The notes under the pieces: generated by a model
Told to the model about the DNA's origin: nothing
The model's database searches: none
The model's input: only the letters and a program-made list of their open reading frames with translations
Translations under genes and position numbers: made by a program
Origin: JL08 sp039969355
GTDB lineage: Bacteria; Pseudomonadota; Alphaproteobacteria; Rhodobacterales; Rhodobacteraceae
Length of the DNA stretch: 64,000 bases
NCBI GenBank assembly: GCA_039969355.1
Contig: JBDVOA010000040.1
Location: 62,001 to 126,000 of the forward strand
Direction: 5' to 3'
Shown: positions 1 to 8,999 of the stretch, piece after piece
Layout: each line of letters begins with the position of its first letter
How positions within the stretch are numbered: position 1 is the first letter of the stretch

Positions 1-80
1 TTCAAAGTGTTTTCGTCTGGCTGGCCCTTCGGGCGTTCAGCGAGGATAATCTGGCGATTGATTCCTGATGTTTGTGGCAT
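1..80 (-). CDS. NADP-dependent MDR oxidoreductase, N-terminus only
   Basis: This is the first 26 codons of a gene that runs off the left edge of the window. The translation MPQTSGINRQ, followed by IILAERPKGQPDENTL, has the look of the N-terminus of zinc-free medium-chain NADPH-dependent oxidoreductases of the CurA/leukotriene B4 12-hydroxydehydrogenase type, which reduce activated double bonds. I placed the start at position 80 because AAGGA lies eight bases upstream. An in-frame ATG at 122 has no ribosome binding site. The gene follows the dehydratase gene on the same strand after about 110 bases. The family call rests on a short segment, so it is moderately sure. Confidence 0.7.
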   Translation of the reverse strand, partial: MPQTSGINRQIILAERPKGQPDENTL

Positions 81-191
81 TGATGTTTTCCTTAGCTGCG
101 CCTGGTCGTCTGACGATGCCATGATTGCGCAACGGGTAGAAGGCAAACATCAGATTAAAGTGGATTGCTCTTGGCCTCATGAGAAAATCTT

Positions 192-1925
192 TTAGTTGAT
201 TTCTGGCTCTGGCACTGGTGCACCAAACTCTGAGCGCAAGAAATCAAAATCGCACCCTTTGTCGGCCTGTTCGATATGCTTCAGAAACATCCAACCGTAG
301 CCTCGTTCATATCTCGGTTCCGGTGGGACCCAACTCTCCTTGCGCTTGGCAAGCTCGTCGTCAGACAGCTCAACGTCCAGACTGCGGTTGGGAATATCTA
401 TCGAGATCATGTCACCCGTTTCGACGAGTGCGAGTGGCCCGCCGACGAACGCCTCGGGGGCAACATGAAGGATGCATGCGCCATAGCTCGTGCCACTCAT
501 GCGCGCGTCTGACAAGCGCACCATGTCCCGATGCCCTTCGTTCAGCAGTTTTTGCGGCATAGGGATCATACCCCATTCCGGCATGCCGGGCCCACCTTGA
601 GGACCTGCATTGCGCAGGATCAAAACATGCTCGGCAGTAATTGCAGCATCCGGATCTTCAATGATCGACTTCAGTTCGGGATATGAGTTGGCCACCAGTG
701 CCGGCCCGCGATGTATCATGAACTTCTGATCCATAGCAGCGGGTTTGATGACGGCGCCATCTGGCGCAAGGTTGCCTTTCAGAACTGCCAGGGATCCTTC
801 TTTGTAAACGGGGTTGCTCAGCGGGCGGATTACATCGCTGTTGAAATTCTTTGCGTCTGAAATGTTCTCTCCGACAGTCTGGCCGGAGACGGTCATCGCG
901 CCCAATTCCAAGCTGGCCCCTAATTCCTTCATCAAAGCGGGCAGACCGCCAGCATAGTAAAAATCTTCCATCAGGTAGTCTTTCCCCGAGGGACGAATAT
1001 TGGCAATTACCGGTGTTGTCCGGCCAATCGCATCCAAATCATCAAGTTTCAGCGGAACGCCAGCCCTACGTGCCATAGCAATAAGGTGAATAATTGCGTT
1101 CGTTGAACATCCTGTGGCCATAGCGATTGTGACGGCATTTTTGACGCTGTCGGCGGTGATGATCTGGTCTGGTGTCAGATCCTGCCACACCATGTCGACG
1201 ATACGCCTGCCACATGCGGCGCTCATCCGCTGATGGTTCACATCCGGCGCAGGAATGGACGATGCCCCAGGCAGACACAGGCCGAGCCCCTCAGCGATTG
1301 AGGTCATCGTGCTGGCCGTTCCCATCGTCATGCAATGCCCATAGGACCGTGCGATACCGCCTTCGACACCGTGCCATTCCTCCTTGGAAATCTCTCCCGC
1401 GCGCCGATCATCCCAGTATTTCCAGGCGTCCGCGCCTGATCCGAGCACTTTACCGGCGTAGTTCCCACGCAACATTGGGCCAGCGGGAAGGTAAATGAAA
1501 GGAAGTCCCATGGAGACCGCACCCATCACAAGCGCTGGCGTTGACTTGTCGCACCCCCCCATTAGCACGGCGCCGTCAACCGGATTGGAGCGAAGGACTT
1601 CTTCGACCTCCATTGCGACCATATTGCGGTAAAGCATCGCCGTAGGCTTTAGCAACTGCTCGCCCAATGAGTGGACGGGGATTTCGACGGGCATGCCGCC
1701 TGCCTGCAGCACGCCTTTTTTCACGAACTCGACACGGTCCTTAAAATGCATATGGCAGGGCTGCAATTCAGACCAAGTATTCAGTACGGCTATAACCGGT
1801 TTGCGGTCCCAATCTTCTGCAGACAGCCCCATCTGCATTGCGCGTGATCGGTGGCCGAATGAACGAAGATCATCCGGCGCAAACCACCGGGAAGAGCGGA
1901 GTTGGTCGTAGGCAATTTTGGGCAT
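192..1925 (-). CDS. IlvD/Edd family dehydratase, L-arabinonate dehydratase-like
   Basis: This 577-residue protein belongs to the IlvD/Edd family of [2Fe-2S] dehydratases, which remove water from sugar acids or dihydroxy acids. The three expected cluster cysteines are present: Cys57 in SELQPCHMH, Cys125 in GGCDKSTP and Cys198 in YGHCMTMG. Lys127 after Cys125 is the position of the carbamylated lysine in pentonate dehydratases. A serine-containing motif, ARMSGTSYG, follows in the C-terminal part. The length and the extra C-terminal tail (VPPEPRYERGYGWMF) fit the sugar-acid branch (arabinonate or xylonate dehydratase) better than biosynthetic IlvD of branched-chain amino acid synthesis. The exact substrate cannot be read from the sequence. 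Confidence 0.88.
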   Translation of the reverse strand: MPKIAYDQLRSSRWFAPDDLRSFGHRSRAMQMGLSAEDWDRKPVIAVLNTWSELQPCHMHFKDRVEFVKKGVLQAGGMPVEIPVHSLGEQLLKPTAMLYRNMVAMEVEEVLRSNPVDGAVLMGGCDKSTPALVMGAVSMGLPFIYLPAGPMLRGNYAGKVLGSGADAWKYWDDRRAGEISKEEWHGVEGGIARSYGHCMTMGTASTMTSIAEGLGLCLPGASSIPAPDVNHQRMSAACGRRIVDMVWQDLTPDQIITADSVKNAVTIAMATGCSTNAIIHLIAMARRAGVPLKLDDLDAIGRTTPVIANIRPSGKDYLMEDFYYAGGLPALMKELGASLELGAMTVSGQTVGENISDAKNFNSDVIRPLSNPVYKEGSLAVLKGNLAPDGAVIKPAAMDQKFMIHRGPALVANSYPELKSIIEDPDAAITAEHVLILRNAGPQGGPGMPEWGMIPMPQKLLNEGHRDMVRLSDARMSGTSYGACILHVAPEAFVGGPLALVETGDMISIDIPNRSLDVELSDDELAKRKESWVPPEPRYERGYGWMFLKHIEQADKGCDFDFLRSEFGAPVPEPEIN

Positions 1926-2202
1926 TTGCTAGCATTTCGTTGTTTCTACTTCGACCCTACTGCCAAAAGGCAGGAGTTTACCACGACTGTGTAACACTTT
2001 TGAGCCAAATCTCGGGAGGTCAACAACTGCAACGCAATCCTATCGGACGCTACCTTACTCGGACAATTGTCCTAACTCCGCGGGACAGGACACGGCGGTG
2101 TATTTAGCCACAACAGCAGCACATGAATTCCACAGCGACAACTTACTTTGGCCTACATCACTAGTCACAAGCAGGTTCAAATCTTGGTTAACGAGTGAGA
2201 AC

Positions 2203-2904
2203 ATGACACTTCAAAATAATGGTTTTGAGCGCAATGCGACATTAGTCGCCAGCCTGCCGGCAAAGTTGGCTTTCGATTTTGGTTATGGACAGCGCCTCAG
2301 TGTTTATGACCGCTTCTTTAAGCGTGTTCTGGATCTCTTGATTGTCGTTTTGGCAGCCCCGATAGTGGCACCCGTCGTTGTGATGTTAGCGTTTCTCGTT
2401 GCTCGGGATGGCCATTCGCCATTCTATAGGCAAGACCGGGTCGGCCGGCATGGTCGCATTTTCTCGATGTGGAAATTGCGGACGATGGTACCAGATGCCG
2501 ACCGACACCTAGCCCAATTCCTCAGCAAGGATCCGATGGCGCGTCAGGAATGGGCTGAATCCCAAAAACTGAAAGCCGATCCGCGAGTAACTAACTTTGG
2601 AAGATGCTTGCGGAGGACCTCAATGGATGAACTGCCGCAACTGTGGAACGTGTTTGTTGGTGATATGAGTCTGGTTGGGCCCCGTCCTATGATGACCCAG
2701 CAGCAGGATTTGTATCCGGGAAATGCATATTATTCAATGCGCCCAGGGCTAACGGGCTACTGGCAGATTTCAGACCGCAACGAAAGCAGCTTTGCCGCAC
2801 GGGCAAACTTTGACACGCGCTATTTCAACGATATGAAGCTGTCGACTGATATCGACATTTTATCAAAGACTGTTGGGGTCGTACTACGCGGCACCGGCTA
2901 CTAA
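2203..2904 (+). CDS. Bacterial sugar transferase (ExoY-like)
   Basis: This membrane enzyme is predicted to load a sugar 1-phosphate onto undecaprenyl phosphate, the first step of exopolysaccharide or O-antigen assembly. From the chosen ATG it has 233 residues. A single hydrophobic segment (KRVLDLLIVVLAAPI onwards) precedes the conserved cytoplasmic motifs YRQDRVGRHG, MWKLRTM, DELPQLWNV, GDMSLVGPRPM and RPGLTGYWQIS. The frame is open upstream to a GTG at 2098, but residues before the ATG at 2203 do not resemble the family. No other polysaccharide gene lies nearby, so it is an orphan here. The acceptor sugar is unknown. Confidence 0.88.
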   Translation: MTLQNNGFERNATLVASLPAKLAFDFGYGQRLSVYDRFFKRVLDLLIVVLAAPIVAPVVVMLAFLVARDGHSPFYRQDRVGRHGRIFSMWKLRTMVPDADRHLAQFLSKDPMARQEWAESQKLKADPRVTNFGRCLRRTSMDELPQLWNVFVGDMSLVGPRPMMTQQQDLYPGNAYYSMRPGLTGYWQISDRNESSFAARANFDTRYFNDMKLSTDIDILSKTVGVVLRGTGY

Positions 2905-3221
2905 CTGTCTGTCGAAAAAGCTTTTTTGAATCCAATTGCCGCGAGTTCTAACACGGTTTTTTAATCATCTGGTTGGTTTGATTACGTGGCGTTTTGGCTG
3001 TGATGCAAGCGTCGCGTCTCGAGAGACTTTCTCATAATCATTACTCGTTGTTTCAGAATGCCTTGCTAGCGACCGAAGTAATCGTCGGCGACTTCCGACC
3101 CCGGGAAGTTTAGTGTTCCAAGCATATCATTGAACAGAAAAATAAAGTCTTGGCCTGTGTGAAACAGGTCTGCTCTCGCAGCAACCGTCTTGTTCTGGCT
3201 CTAAATCAATAAGTCTAGAGT
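2905..3221. other. Noncoding gap between sugar transferase and pdhC
   Basis: The two flanking genes converge here. I see no credible reading frame. The only structure noted is an A/T-only palindrome near 2918 (AAAAAGCTTTTT) just after the sugar transferase stop, and a small hairpin at 3154-3168 described separately. Confidence 0.5.
3154..3168 (-). terminator. Possible terminator after the pdh operon
   Basis: On the minus strand a CCTGT/ACAGG stem with a five-base loop lies about 55 bases past the pdhC stop. A T-rich run (TTTATTTTT) follows some ten bases later. The stem is short and the T-run is set back, so this is a weak candidate. Confidence 0.3.
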
Positions 3222-4517
3222 TTAGGCAAGCATCACAATCGGGCTTTCCAGATTGTCGACGATGGCTTGCAACAATTGTGCACCTAATGCCCCGTCAATC
3301 ACTCTGTGATCTACCGACAAAGTCACCGACATCACAGTTGCAACGGCCAGTTCTCCGTCGCTGCCGACTACCGGCTTCTTGACACCAGAACCGACGGCGA
3401 GAATGGCACCATGGGGTGGATTGATGACCGCGTCGAAGTTGTCGATGCCGAACATGCCCAGATTTGAGATCGCAAAGCTGCCGCCCTGATATTCGTGTGG
3501 TGCAAGTTTGCGGTCACGCGCGCGGCCAGCCAGGTCTTTCATTTCAGCGGAAAGTGTTGACAAGGATTTCAGTTCGGCGTTTTTCAGAACCGGCGTAAAC
3601 AAGCCGCCTTCGATGGCGACGGCCACGGCCACATCCGAAGGACGCAGCTTCAACATGCGATCTCCGGCCCAAACCGCATTTGCATCCGGTACCGATTGCA
3701 AGGCGAGTGCGCAGGCTTTGATGATGAAATCGTTGACCGAGAGCTTCACGCCGCGCGGTTCCAAATCTTTGTTCAATTGGCCGCGGAACTTAAGTAAGGC
3801 GTCCAGTTTGATATCCCGGCGCAGGTAAAAATGAGGGATGGATTGCTTGGCCTCGGTCAGGCGCGCGGCAATGGTTTTGCGCATGCCGTCGAGCGCGATT
3901 TCTTCGTAGTCCCGATCCGCATACATCTTGGCAACTGTGTCAGCGGAAGGGCCTGTCGCCATAGCAGGGGCTGCAGCAGGGGCAGCACTTGCGGGGGCAG
4001 CCGCCACTTTCGGTGCAGAGGTTGCGTTTTCGACATCTGCCTTGACGATACGACCATGCGGGCCAGAGCCCGTGATCTGGCCAAGGTCGAGGCCTTTGTC
4101 CGCCGCAATTCGGCGGGCAAGGGGCGAGGCAAAGACACGTGCCCCATCCGCCGCTGCGGGTGCTGCCGGGGCGGGAGCAGGAGATGTGGGCGCGGTTGCA
4201 GGTGCTTCGGTCGGGGCAGAAGCTGGCGCCTCAACCGGGGCAGCAGCAGGCGCACTTATATCATCGGCACTTTCGCCATCTTCCAACAGGACCGCAATCG
4301 GAGTGTTTACTTTCACTCCTTCCGTGCCCTCAGCGACCATGATCTTGCCGACAACCCCTTCGTCGACGGCTTCAAATTCCATGGTGGCCTTGTCTGTTTC
4401 GATTTCGGCGAGCAGATCACCGGAACTGACGGTGTCGCCTTCCTTGACCAGCCATTTGGCCAAAGTGCCTTCTTCCATTGTGGGTGAAAGCGCGGGCATG
4501 AGGATTTCTGTAGGCAT
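3222..4517 (-). CDS. pdhC: Pyruvate dehydrogenase E2, dihydrolipoamide acetyltransferase
   Basis: E2 is the core of the pyruvate dehydrogenase complex. It transfers the acetyl group from lipoamide to CoA. The 431 residues comprise one lipoyl domain (about 1-80, lipoyl Lys43 in IETDKATME), an Ala/Pro linker, a peripheral-subunit-binding domain (about 125-165, FASPLARRIA to GPHGRIVKADV) and the catalytic domain ending in the active-site motif DHRVIDGA (His about 404). The gene is the third of pdhA-pdhB-pdhC, 14 bases after pdhB. The lipoyl domain nearly duplicates that of PdhB. Confidence 0.97.
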   Translation of the reverse strand: MPTEILMPALSPTMEEGTLAKWLVKEGDTVSSGDLLAEIETDKATMEFEAVDEGVVGKIMVAEGTEGVKVNTPIAVLLEDGESADDISAPAAAPVEAPASAPTEAPATAPTSPAPAPAAPAAADGARVFASPLARRIAADKGLDLGQITGSGPHGRIVKADVENATSAPKVAAAPASAAPAAAPAMATGPSADTVAKMYADRDYEEIALDGMRKTIAARLTEAKQSIPHFYLRRDIKLDALLKFRGQLNKDLEPRGVKLSVNDFIIKACALALQSVPDANAVWAGDRMLKLRPSDVAVAVAIEGGLFTPVLKNAELKSLSTLSAEMKDLAGRARDRKLAPHEYQGGSFAISNLGMFGIDNFDAVINPPHGAILAVGSGVKKPVVGSDGELAVATVMSVTLSVDHRVIDGALGAQLLQAIVDNLESPIVMLA

Positions 4518-4531
4518 CTTGCGCGCTCCTA

Positions 4532-5899
4532 TTACCGATAAGTGACTTGTTTGGCAGCTGCAACAACTTCATCAGTTGTCGTCAACGCGAGTTTTTCCAG
4601 ATTGGCGGCATAAGGCATCGGAACATCTTTGCCGGTGCAATTGATCACCGGCGCATCAAGATAATCAAAAGCCTGCTGCATGATCACGGACGATATGTAG
4701 CTGCCCACAGATCCCTGTGGCCAGCCTTCCTCCACGGTCACGCAACGGTTCGTTTTCATGACTGAGTTAATGATGGCTCCGGTGTCCATCGGGCGCAGGG
4801 TACGCAGATCGATCACCTCGGCAGAAATGCCATCTTCGGCCAGTTTGTCGGCGGCTTCCAAGGCGTAGGTCATGCCAATGCCAAAACTGACGATGGTGAC
4901 ATCTGTTCCTTCGCGCCAGATACGCGCTTTGCCGAATGGGACTGTGAAATCCTCGAGATCAGGCACTTCAAACGAACGGCCATAAAGTATTTCGTTTTCC
5001 AGAAAGACGACCGGGTTGTTGTCACGGATTGCAGTTTTCATCAGACCTTTGGCATCCGAAGCGGAGTAGGGCATCACCACTTTCAGGCCCGGCACCTGCA
5101 TGTACCATGCAGCATAATCCTGGGAATGTTGTGCACCAACACGGGCGGCCGCTCCGTTAGGGCCACGGAATACCATAGGCGCACCCATCTGGCCTCCGGA
5201 CATATAGAGCGTTTTGGCAGCGGAGTTAATAATATGGTCAATCGCTTGCATGGCGAAGTTGAAAGTCATGAATTCCACAATCGGACGCAGACCACCAAAG
5301 GACGCGCCAGTGGCAATACCGGCAAACCCATGCTCCGTAATTGGCGTGTCAATGACCCGCTTTGCCCCAAACTCGTCCAGCATGCCCTGCGAGATCTTGT
5401 AGGCGCCCTGATATTCGGCAACCTCTTCGCCCATTAGAAACACGCTGTCGTCGCGGCGCATTTCTTCGGACATGCCGTCGCGCAATGCTTCGCGGACGGT
5501 TTGAGTTTTCATCGCCGTGCCTTCCGGCCAGTCCGGCGTCAGATCTGCGGGTGGGGCTACCGGTGCCGCAGCCTGCGCTGGCGTGGCTGCAACAGGCGCA
5601 GGTTGTTCGGCCGCGGGCGCCGGCACGCTGGCGGCCACGGCGGCCGTGGCGTCTTCGCCTTCCTCCAGCAGAACTGCGATGGCAGTATTCACTTTGACGC
5701 CTTCGGTGCCTTCGGCGATCAGAATCTTGCCCATCACACCTTCATCGACAGCTTCAAACTCCATCGTCGCCTTATCGGTTTCTATTTCGGCCATGATGTC
5801 ACCGGAACTGACAGTATCGCCTTCCTTGACCAGCCATTTTGCCAATGTGCCTTCTTCCATTGTGGGTGAAAGCGCAGGCATCAGAATTTCAGTAGCCAT
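4532..5899 (-). CDS. pdhB: Pyruvate dehydrogenase E1 beta with N-terminal lipoyl domain
   Basis: This is the beta chain of the thiamine-diphosphate-dependent E1 component, which decarboxylates pyruvate and acetylates lipoyl groups together with PdhA. At 455 residues it is longer than a usual E1 beta (about 330) because it begins with a complete lipoyl domain (residues 1-80, Lys43) and an Ala/Pro linker. The transketolase-type pyrimidine domain starts near residue 130 (MKTQTVREALRDGM) and contains the MGEEVAEYQGAY segment. Such fused E1 beta chains are characteristic of alphaproteobacteria. It lies 21 bases downstream of pdhA and 14 bases upstream of pdhC. Confidence 0.97.
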   Translation of the reverse strand: MATEILMPALSPTMEEGTLAKWLVKEGDTVSSGDIMAEIETDKATMEFEAVDEGVMGKILIAEGTEGVKVNTAIAVLLEEGEDATAAVAASVPAPAAEQPAPVAATPAQAAAPVAPPADLTPDWPEGTAMKTQTVREALRDGMSEEMRRDDSVFLMGEEVAEYQGAYKISQGMLDEFGAKRVIDTPITEHGFAGIATGASFGGLRPIVEFMTFNFAMQAIDHIINSAAKTLYMSGGQMGAPMVFRGPNGAAARVGAQHSQDYAAWYMQVPGLKVVMPYSASDAKGLMKTAIRDNNPVVFLENEILYGRSFEVPDLEDFTVPFGKARIWREGTDVTIVSFGIGMTYALEAADKLAEDGISAEVIDLRTLRPMDTGAIINSVMKTNRCVTVEEGWPQGSVGSYISSVIMQQAFDYLDAPVINCTGKDVPMPYAANLEKLALTTTDEVVAAAKQVTYR

Positions 5900-5920
5900 A
5901 TCTTAATCCTCCTCAGCCCT

Positions 5921-6910
5921 TCAGGCGTAAATATCTGTCCACAGCTCTTCAGCGGCGGGTTCGGGGCTGGTCTTTGCAAATTCAGCGGAAGCGTTCACAA
6001 TGGCTTTTGTCTCTTTATCAATCGCCTTGAGATCGTCCTCAGTTGCATGTTTGCCGGTTAGCAGCAAACCGCGGACGTGTTCGATCGGGTCTCTTTCTTC
6101 ACGCACTTTCTGAACTTCTTCACGGGTCCGGTACTTGGCCGGATCGGACATAGAGTGGCCTCTGTATCGGTACGTCTTAACCTCAAGAATGTAGGGGCCC
6201 TTGCCCGACCGGCAGTGGGCGACCGCCTTTTCGCCAGCTTCCTTGACGGCAAGAACATCCATGCCGTCAACCATTTCGCCGGGGATACCAAATGCATTGC
6301 CGCGATGATAAATGTCAGGGGATGATGTTGAACGTTGTTGCGACGTTCCCATGGCATATTGGTTGTTCTCAATGACGAAGACGACCGGCAATTCCCATAG
6401 AGCCGCCATGTTGAATGTTTCATAGACTTGGCCCTGATTGGCAGCGCCGTCACCAAAATAGGTGAATGTTACACGATCGGTGCCCCTGTACTTGTCTGCA
6501 AATGCAATACCCGCACCCAGAGGAACGTTTGCGCCCACAATACCATGGCCACCATAAAAGCGGGCGTCCTTGCTGAACATGTGCATGGAGCCGCCTTTGC
6601 CTGCAGAATAGCCACCGCTGCGTCCAGTCAACTCGGCCATGACGCCGTTCGGGTCCATGCCGCAGGCCAGCATGTGCCCGTGATCCCGGTATGTAGTTAT
6701 GCGGCTGTCACCATCTTCGGCGGCAGCCTCTAGACCAACAACAACAGCCTCTTGTCCGATGTAGAGATGGCAAAACCCGCCGATCAGACCCATGCCATAA
6801 AGCTGACCGGCCTTCTCTTCGAATCGCCGGATCAAGAGCATGTCCTTGTAGTAGGTCTTAAGCTCTTCTGCCGAAATATTTGGTTTCTTTGAGGTTTTTC
6901 GGGCTGCCAT
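5921..6910 (-). CDS. pdhA: Pyruvate dehydrogenase E1 alpha
   Basis: E1 alpha binds thiamine diphosphate and forms the alpha2beta2 E1 enzyme with PdhB. The protein has 329 residues. The ThDP/Mg motif begins with GDGAANQG at residue 153 and ends at the conserved asparagines in VIENNQYAMG. The active-site loop YRGHSMSDP is present. The ATG at 6910 is preceded by GGAGAAA. A 26-bp perfect palindrome sits 24 bases upstream and probably controls the whole operon. ftsB lies upstream on the same strand, 126 bases away. Confidence 0.97.
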   Translation of the reverse strand: MAARKTSKKPNISAEELKTYYKDMLLIRRFEEKAGQLYGMGLIGGFCHLYIGQEAVVVGLEAAAEDGDSRITTYRDHGHMLACGMDPNGVMAELTGRSGGYSAGKGGSMHMFSKDARFYGGHGIVGANVPLGAGIAFADKYRGTDRVTFTYFGDGAANQGQVYETFNMAALWELPVVFVIENNQYAMGTSQQRSTSSPDIYHRGNAFGIPGEMVDGMDVLAVKEAGEKAVAHCRSGKGPYILEVKTYRYRGHSMSDPAKYRTREEVQKVREERDPIEHVRGLLLTGKHATEDDLKAIDKETKAIVNASAEFAKTSPEPAAEELWTDIYA

Positions 6911-6933
6911 GGCTGCTTTCTCCGATATCCGTA

Positions 6934-6959
6934 TAGATAGTTTAGCGTTAAACTATCTA
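6934..6959. promoter_or_regulatory. Palindromic operator ahead of pdhA
   Basis: Two perfect 11-base arms, TAGATAGTTTA and TAAACTATCTA, are separated by GCGT. The palindrome ends 24 bases before the pdhA start codon, just upstream of its ribosome binding site. A related but imperfect palindrome lies 21 bases before lpd (26533-26550), which encodes the E3 subunit of the same complex. This placement suggests a repressor site for a dimeric regulator of PDH genes. I cannot name the regulator, and none is encoded next to either site. Confidence 0.65.
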
Positions 6960-7036
6960 ATAACGGATTCAGGAATAAGAGGCGAGACCCAAAGTGTCCT
7001 CGCGTCAAATTGTCGAGATCGTCGGCGCCGTGGACC

Positions 7037-7336
7037 TTATCGGATGACGATTTCGTCAGCGCGCAACATGCCCAGAACGGTGCGGGCCTGTTCGTCCAGA
7101 AGATCGAGGTCAAGGTAGTCGTCAGACAAGCGCAGGGTGATATTTTCCATCTTTGCCACTTCGAGTTGGATCCGTGACAGCTGTACCCTGAGTTGGTCAG
7201 ACTCTGCCTTGATCTCAGCGCGGCGAAACAGGCCGTAGTCCCCCTGAACCGCAGCAAAAGTAAAATAACTGCACAGGGCAAAAGCGGCTGCGAAAAAAAT
7301 CAATGCACCTAAACCGGGGCGGGATGCTCGTGTCAC
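7037..7336 (-). CDS. ftsB: Septum formation initiator, FtsB/DivIC family
   Basis: This is a 99-residue bitopic membrane protein. A short cytoplasmic N-terminus is followed by one transmembrane helix (about residues 10-30, LGALIFFAAAFALCSYFTF) and a periplasmic coiled coil (about 35-75, EIKAESDQLRVQLSRIQLEVAKM in part). This is the FtsB/DivIC architecture; FtsB joins FtsL and FtsQ in the divisome. Its location immediately upstream of pdhA is a common alphaproteobacterial arrangement. The 126-base gap with an operator suggests that pdhA also has its own promoter. Confidence 0.88.
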   Translation of the reverse strand: MTRASRPGLGALIFFAAAFALCSYFTFAAVQGDYGLFRRAEIKAESDQLRVQLSRIQLEVAKMENITLRLSDDYLDLDLLDEQARTVLGMLRADEIVIR

Positions 7337-7639
7337 TTTTGCCTACCTCAAACGCGTCTCTTTTCGGACGTCCGAATCAGTATGGCACAGGTGATTCGCC
7401 GTGTGAATCCCCTATTTATCAAAAGAATTGTAACGCCCCTGAATACCAACAGCCTCATATGGGTAAATTAGGATGGACAATGGGCGTGGCGAGTTAATGT
7501 CCTTATGGGGAACCTTGAACACAATTGAACGGTGGAGGTGCTTGGAGGCAGCAACTACGAGAGAAATCAGCATTATTGTCTCAAACGGCCAGCAAGATTG
7601 ATACTTTGTCGGCTTTGCGGACAAAATCGCCGTCTATCT
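7337..7639. other. Noncoding gap upstream of ftsB
   Basis: This region of about 300 bases lies between the end of the lipoprotein pair and the ftsB start, all on the minus strand. It is AT-richer than its surroundings and should hold the ftsB promoter. The short open frames on both strands show no family features, and I found no clear terminator. Confidence 0.45.
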
Positions 7640-8425
7640 TTAATCGACAATTTGGAGTTCGACAAAAGACTGCGAGACAACTCGTCGAAGGGCTGATTGG
7701 CAATACGCAATCACCGTTGATCTCTCAGCAGGTGCCAAACTCCCCCAATTCGTGCCTGAAAGGGATACCGGCAATTTTTCAATACCCATGAGAGATCGGC
7801 CCTGGCGGATAGTCTCACCTGTCTGTGGATTTACGAGACTGGGTGTCAGCCCAACGGCGCACAAACTGGAATTACCCTGTCCGCCTTGCTCACTTCCAGC
7901 AATGCGCAGAACTGAACGTGGCTGATACCGTCTGCTGTTATCCACGATGATCACCGCCATGCCTCCGGCCGCAGCGGCTCCGGCAACACTTGCTGCGCTG
8001 ATCAGCAAATCTCTGCCCGGGTCGTAATTCTGGGCAAACGCGTCCAAGGGTGTTTGCTGAAGTATGACAACTACCTGTGCAGCCTTTGCATTCGCACTTC
8101 CAGCCTCGGACGAGACTGAGACAGAGGCCCCCGTAGGTCCCAGGATTTCGCGCGAAATCTGAACGACCCCGTTGGCAGCGGACCAGCCCATGTTTGCTTC
8201 CGAAACCGCCGGTTGGGCCATTGGACTTGGCCAGTAAACCGACAGGAGCCTGTCATTGACTTTTGGCACAACAGCAATTGAACTGTATTTGGATCGTGCC
8301 CCGCTCACAACACCAGTTTGGGATTCTGCGCAGGCCGTCAGGACGACGAGCAGGACCGAGGTCAGAGCTGAAGTCACTAGCCGCTTGAAATTGCCAGTTG
8401 TTCCAACGTCAGAGTGCATTGGCAA
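7640..8425 (-). CDS. Putative lipoprotein of unknown function
   Basis: I do not recognise this 261-residue protein. It has a lipoprotein signal peptide: a positively charged N-terminus, a hydrophobic stretch and the lipobox LTAC with the acylated cysteine at about residue 32. No catalytic motif is apparent. A Gly/Ala-rich hydrophobic segment (ISAASVAGAAAAGGMAVIIV, near the middle) could be a second membrane-associated helix or a glycine-zipper-like element. Its start overlaps the end of the upstream lipoprotein gene by 17 bases, or by 11 if the second in-frame ATG is used, which implies translational coupling and a shared task in the envelope. Confidence 0.7.
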   Translation of the reverse strand: MPMHSDVGTTGNFKRLVTSALTSVLLVVLTACAESQTGVVSGARSKYSSIAVVPKVNDRLLSVYWPSPMAQPAVSEANMGWSAANGVVQISREILGPTGASVSVSSEAGSANAKAAQVVVILQQTPLDAFAQNYDPGRDLLISAASVAGAAAAGGMAVIIVDNSRRYQPRSVLRIAGSEQGGQGNSSLCAVGLTPSLVNPQTGETIRQGRSLMGIEKLPVSLSGTNWGSLAPAERSTVIAYCQSALRRVVSQSFVELQIVD

Positions 8426-8999
8426 TACTTCTGTCTTTGCGGAATTTTGCCGTAATACGGCTCACACATTCATTTGCGACCTTCGAAATAAGTGAATCTG
8501 AAGGCCATGCTGCAGTTCGTGTTACACAAACATCCGAGTAGTTCCGTTGTGTACCATTGACGTTGACGCTTAAAGCCGCATCAATAGTGACATCCCAATA
8601 CAGTGCTGTAGCGGGGGTGCTCAGGGCAAACCGCTGCACTGTCCCGGAAACAGTGGATGGCCCACCTGATACGCTGTGACCGGCAGCGCTAATTTCAGAC
8701 CTTATCGCGTCGGTGAATAATACTTCTGGCGGAGGTGAAATGGTTACGTACCCCATCGACACATTCCCAACAGTCGTTCTTTCTCCTATGCGCCCGGGGA
8801 GAACACCTACTCCACGCTTCATGGAAAATGCTTGCACAGTCACTGCTCGGGGAGAAACTCCGGCAAGCACACCATCAGCTGCTTCTGGCGTGTGTTTCTG
8901 AACCGTCGCTGACGTGTCCGACGTACCTTCGCAACCTGCAAGGCTGAATGCTATCAACACAGCGGCTGAAATACGAAGGGCGTAATTACCAGTTTCCAT
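8409..8999 (-). CDS. Putative lipoprotein, possibly YajG-like
   Basis: This 196-residue protein has a clear lipoprotein signal, with lipobox LAGC and Cys23. The mature part contains an IGERTTVGNV segment, a DAIRSEISAAGHSV segment and a YWDVTIDAALSV segment. That order is reminiscent of the YajG family of outer-membrane lipoproteins, but the match is by eye and uncertain. It is the first gene of a two-gene unit on the minus strand, overlapping the next lipoprotein gene. A mature lipoprotein starting Glu-Gly after the cysteine lacks the Asp+2 signal that keeps lipoproteins in the inner membrane in enterobacteria, so an outer-membrane location is possible. Confidence 0.7.
   Translation of the reverse strand: METGNYALRISAAVLIAFSLAGCEGTSDTSATVQKHTPEAADGVLAGVSPRAVTVQAFSMKRGVGVLPGRIGERTTVGNVSMGYVTISPPPEVLFTDAIRSEISAAGHSVSGGPSTVSGTVQRFALSTPATALYWDVTIDAALSVNVNGTQRNYSDVCVTRTAAWPSDSLISKVANECVSRITAKFRKDRSIANAL

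Noticed and set aside
3928..4545. 205-codon plus-strand frame opposite pdhC, Ala/Gly-rich
   Set aside because: It is the antisense shadow of the Ala/Pro linker and lipoyl domain of PdhC, with no ribosome binding site.
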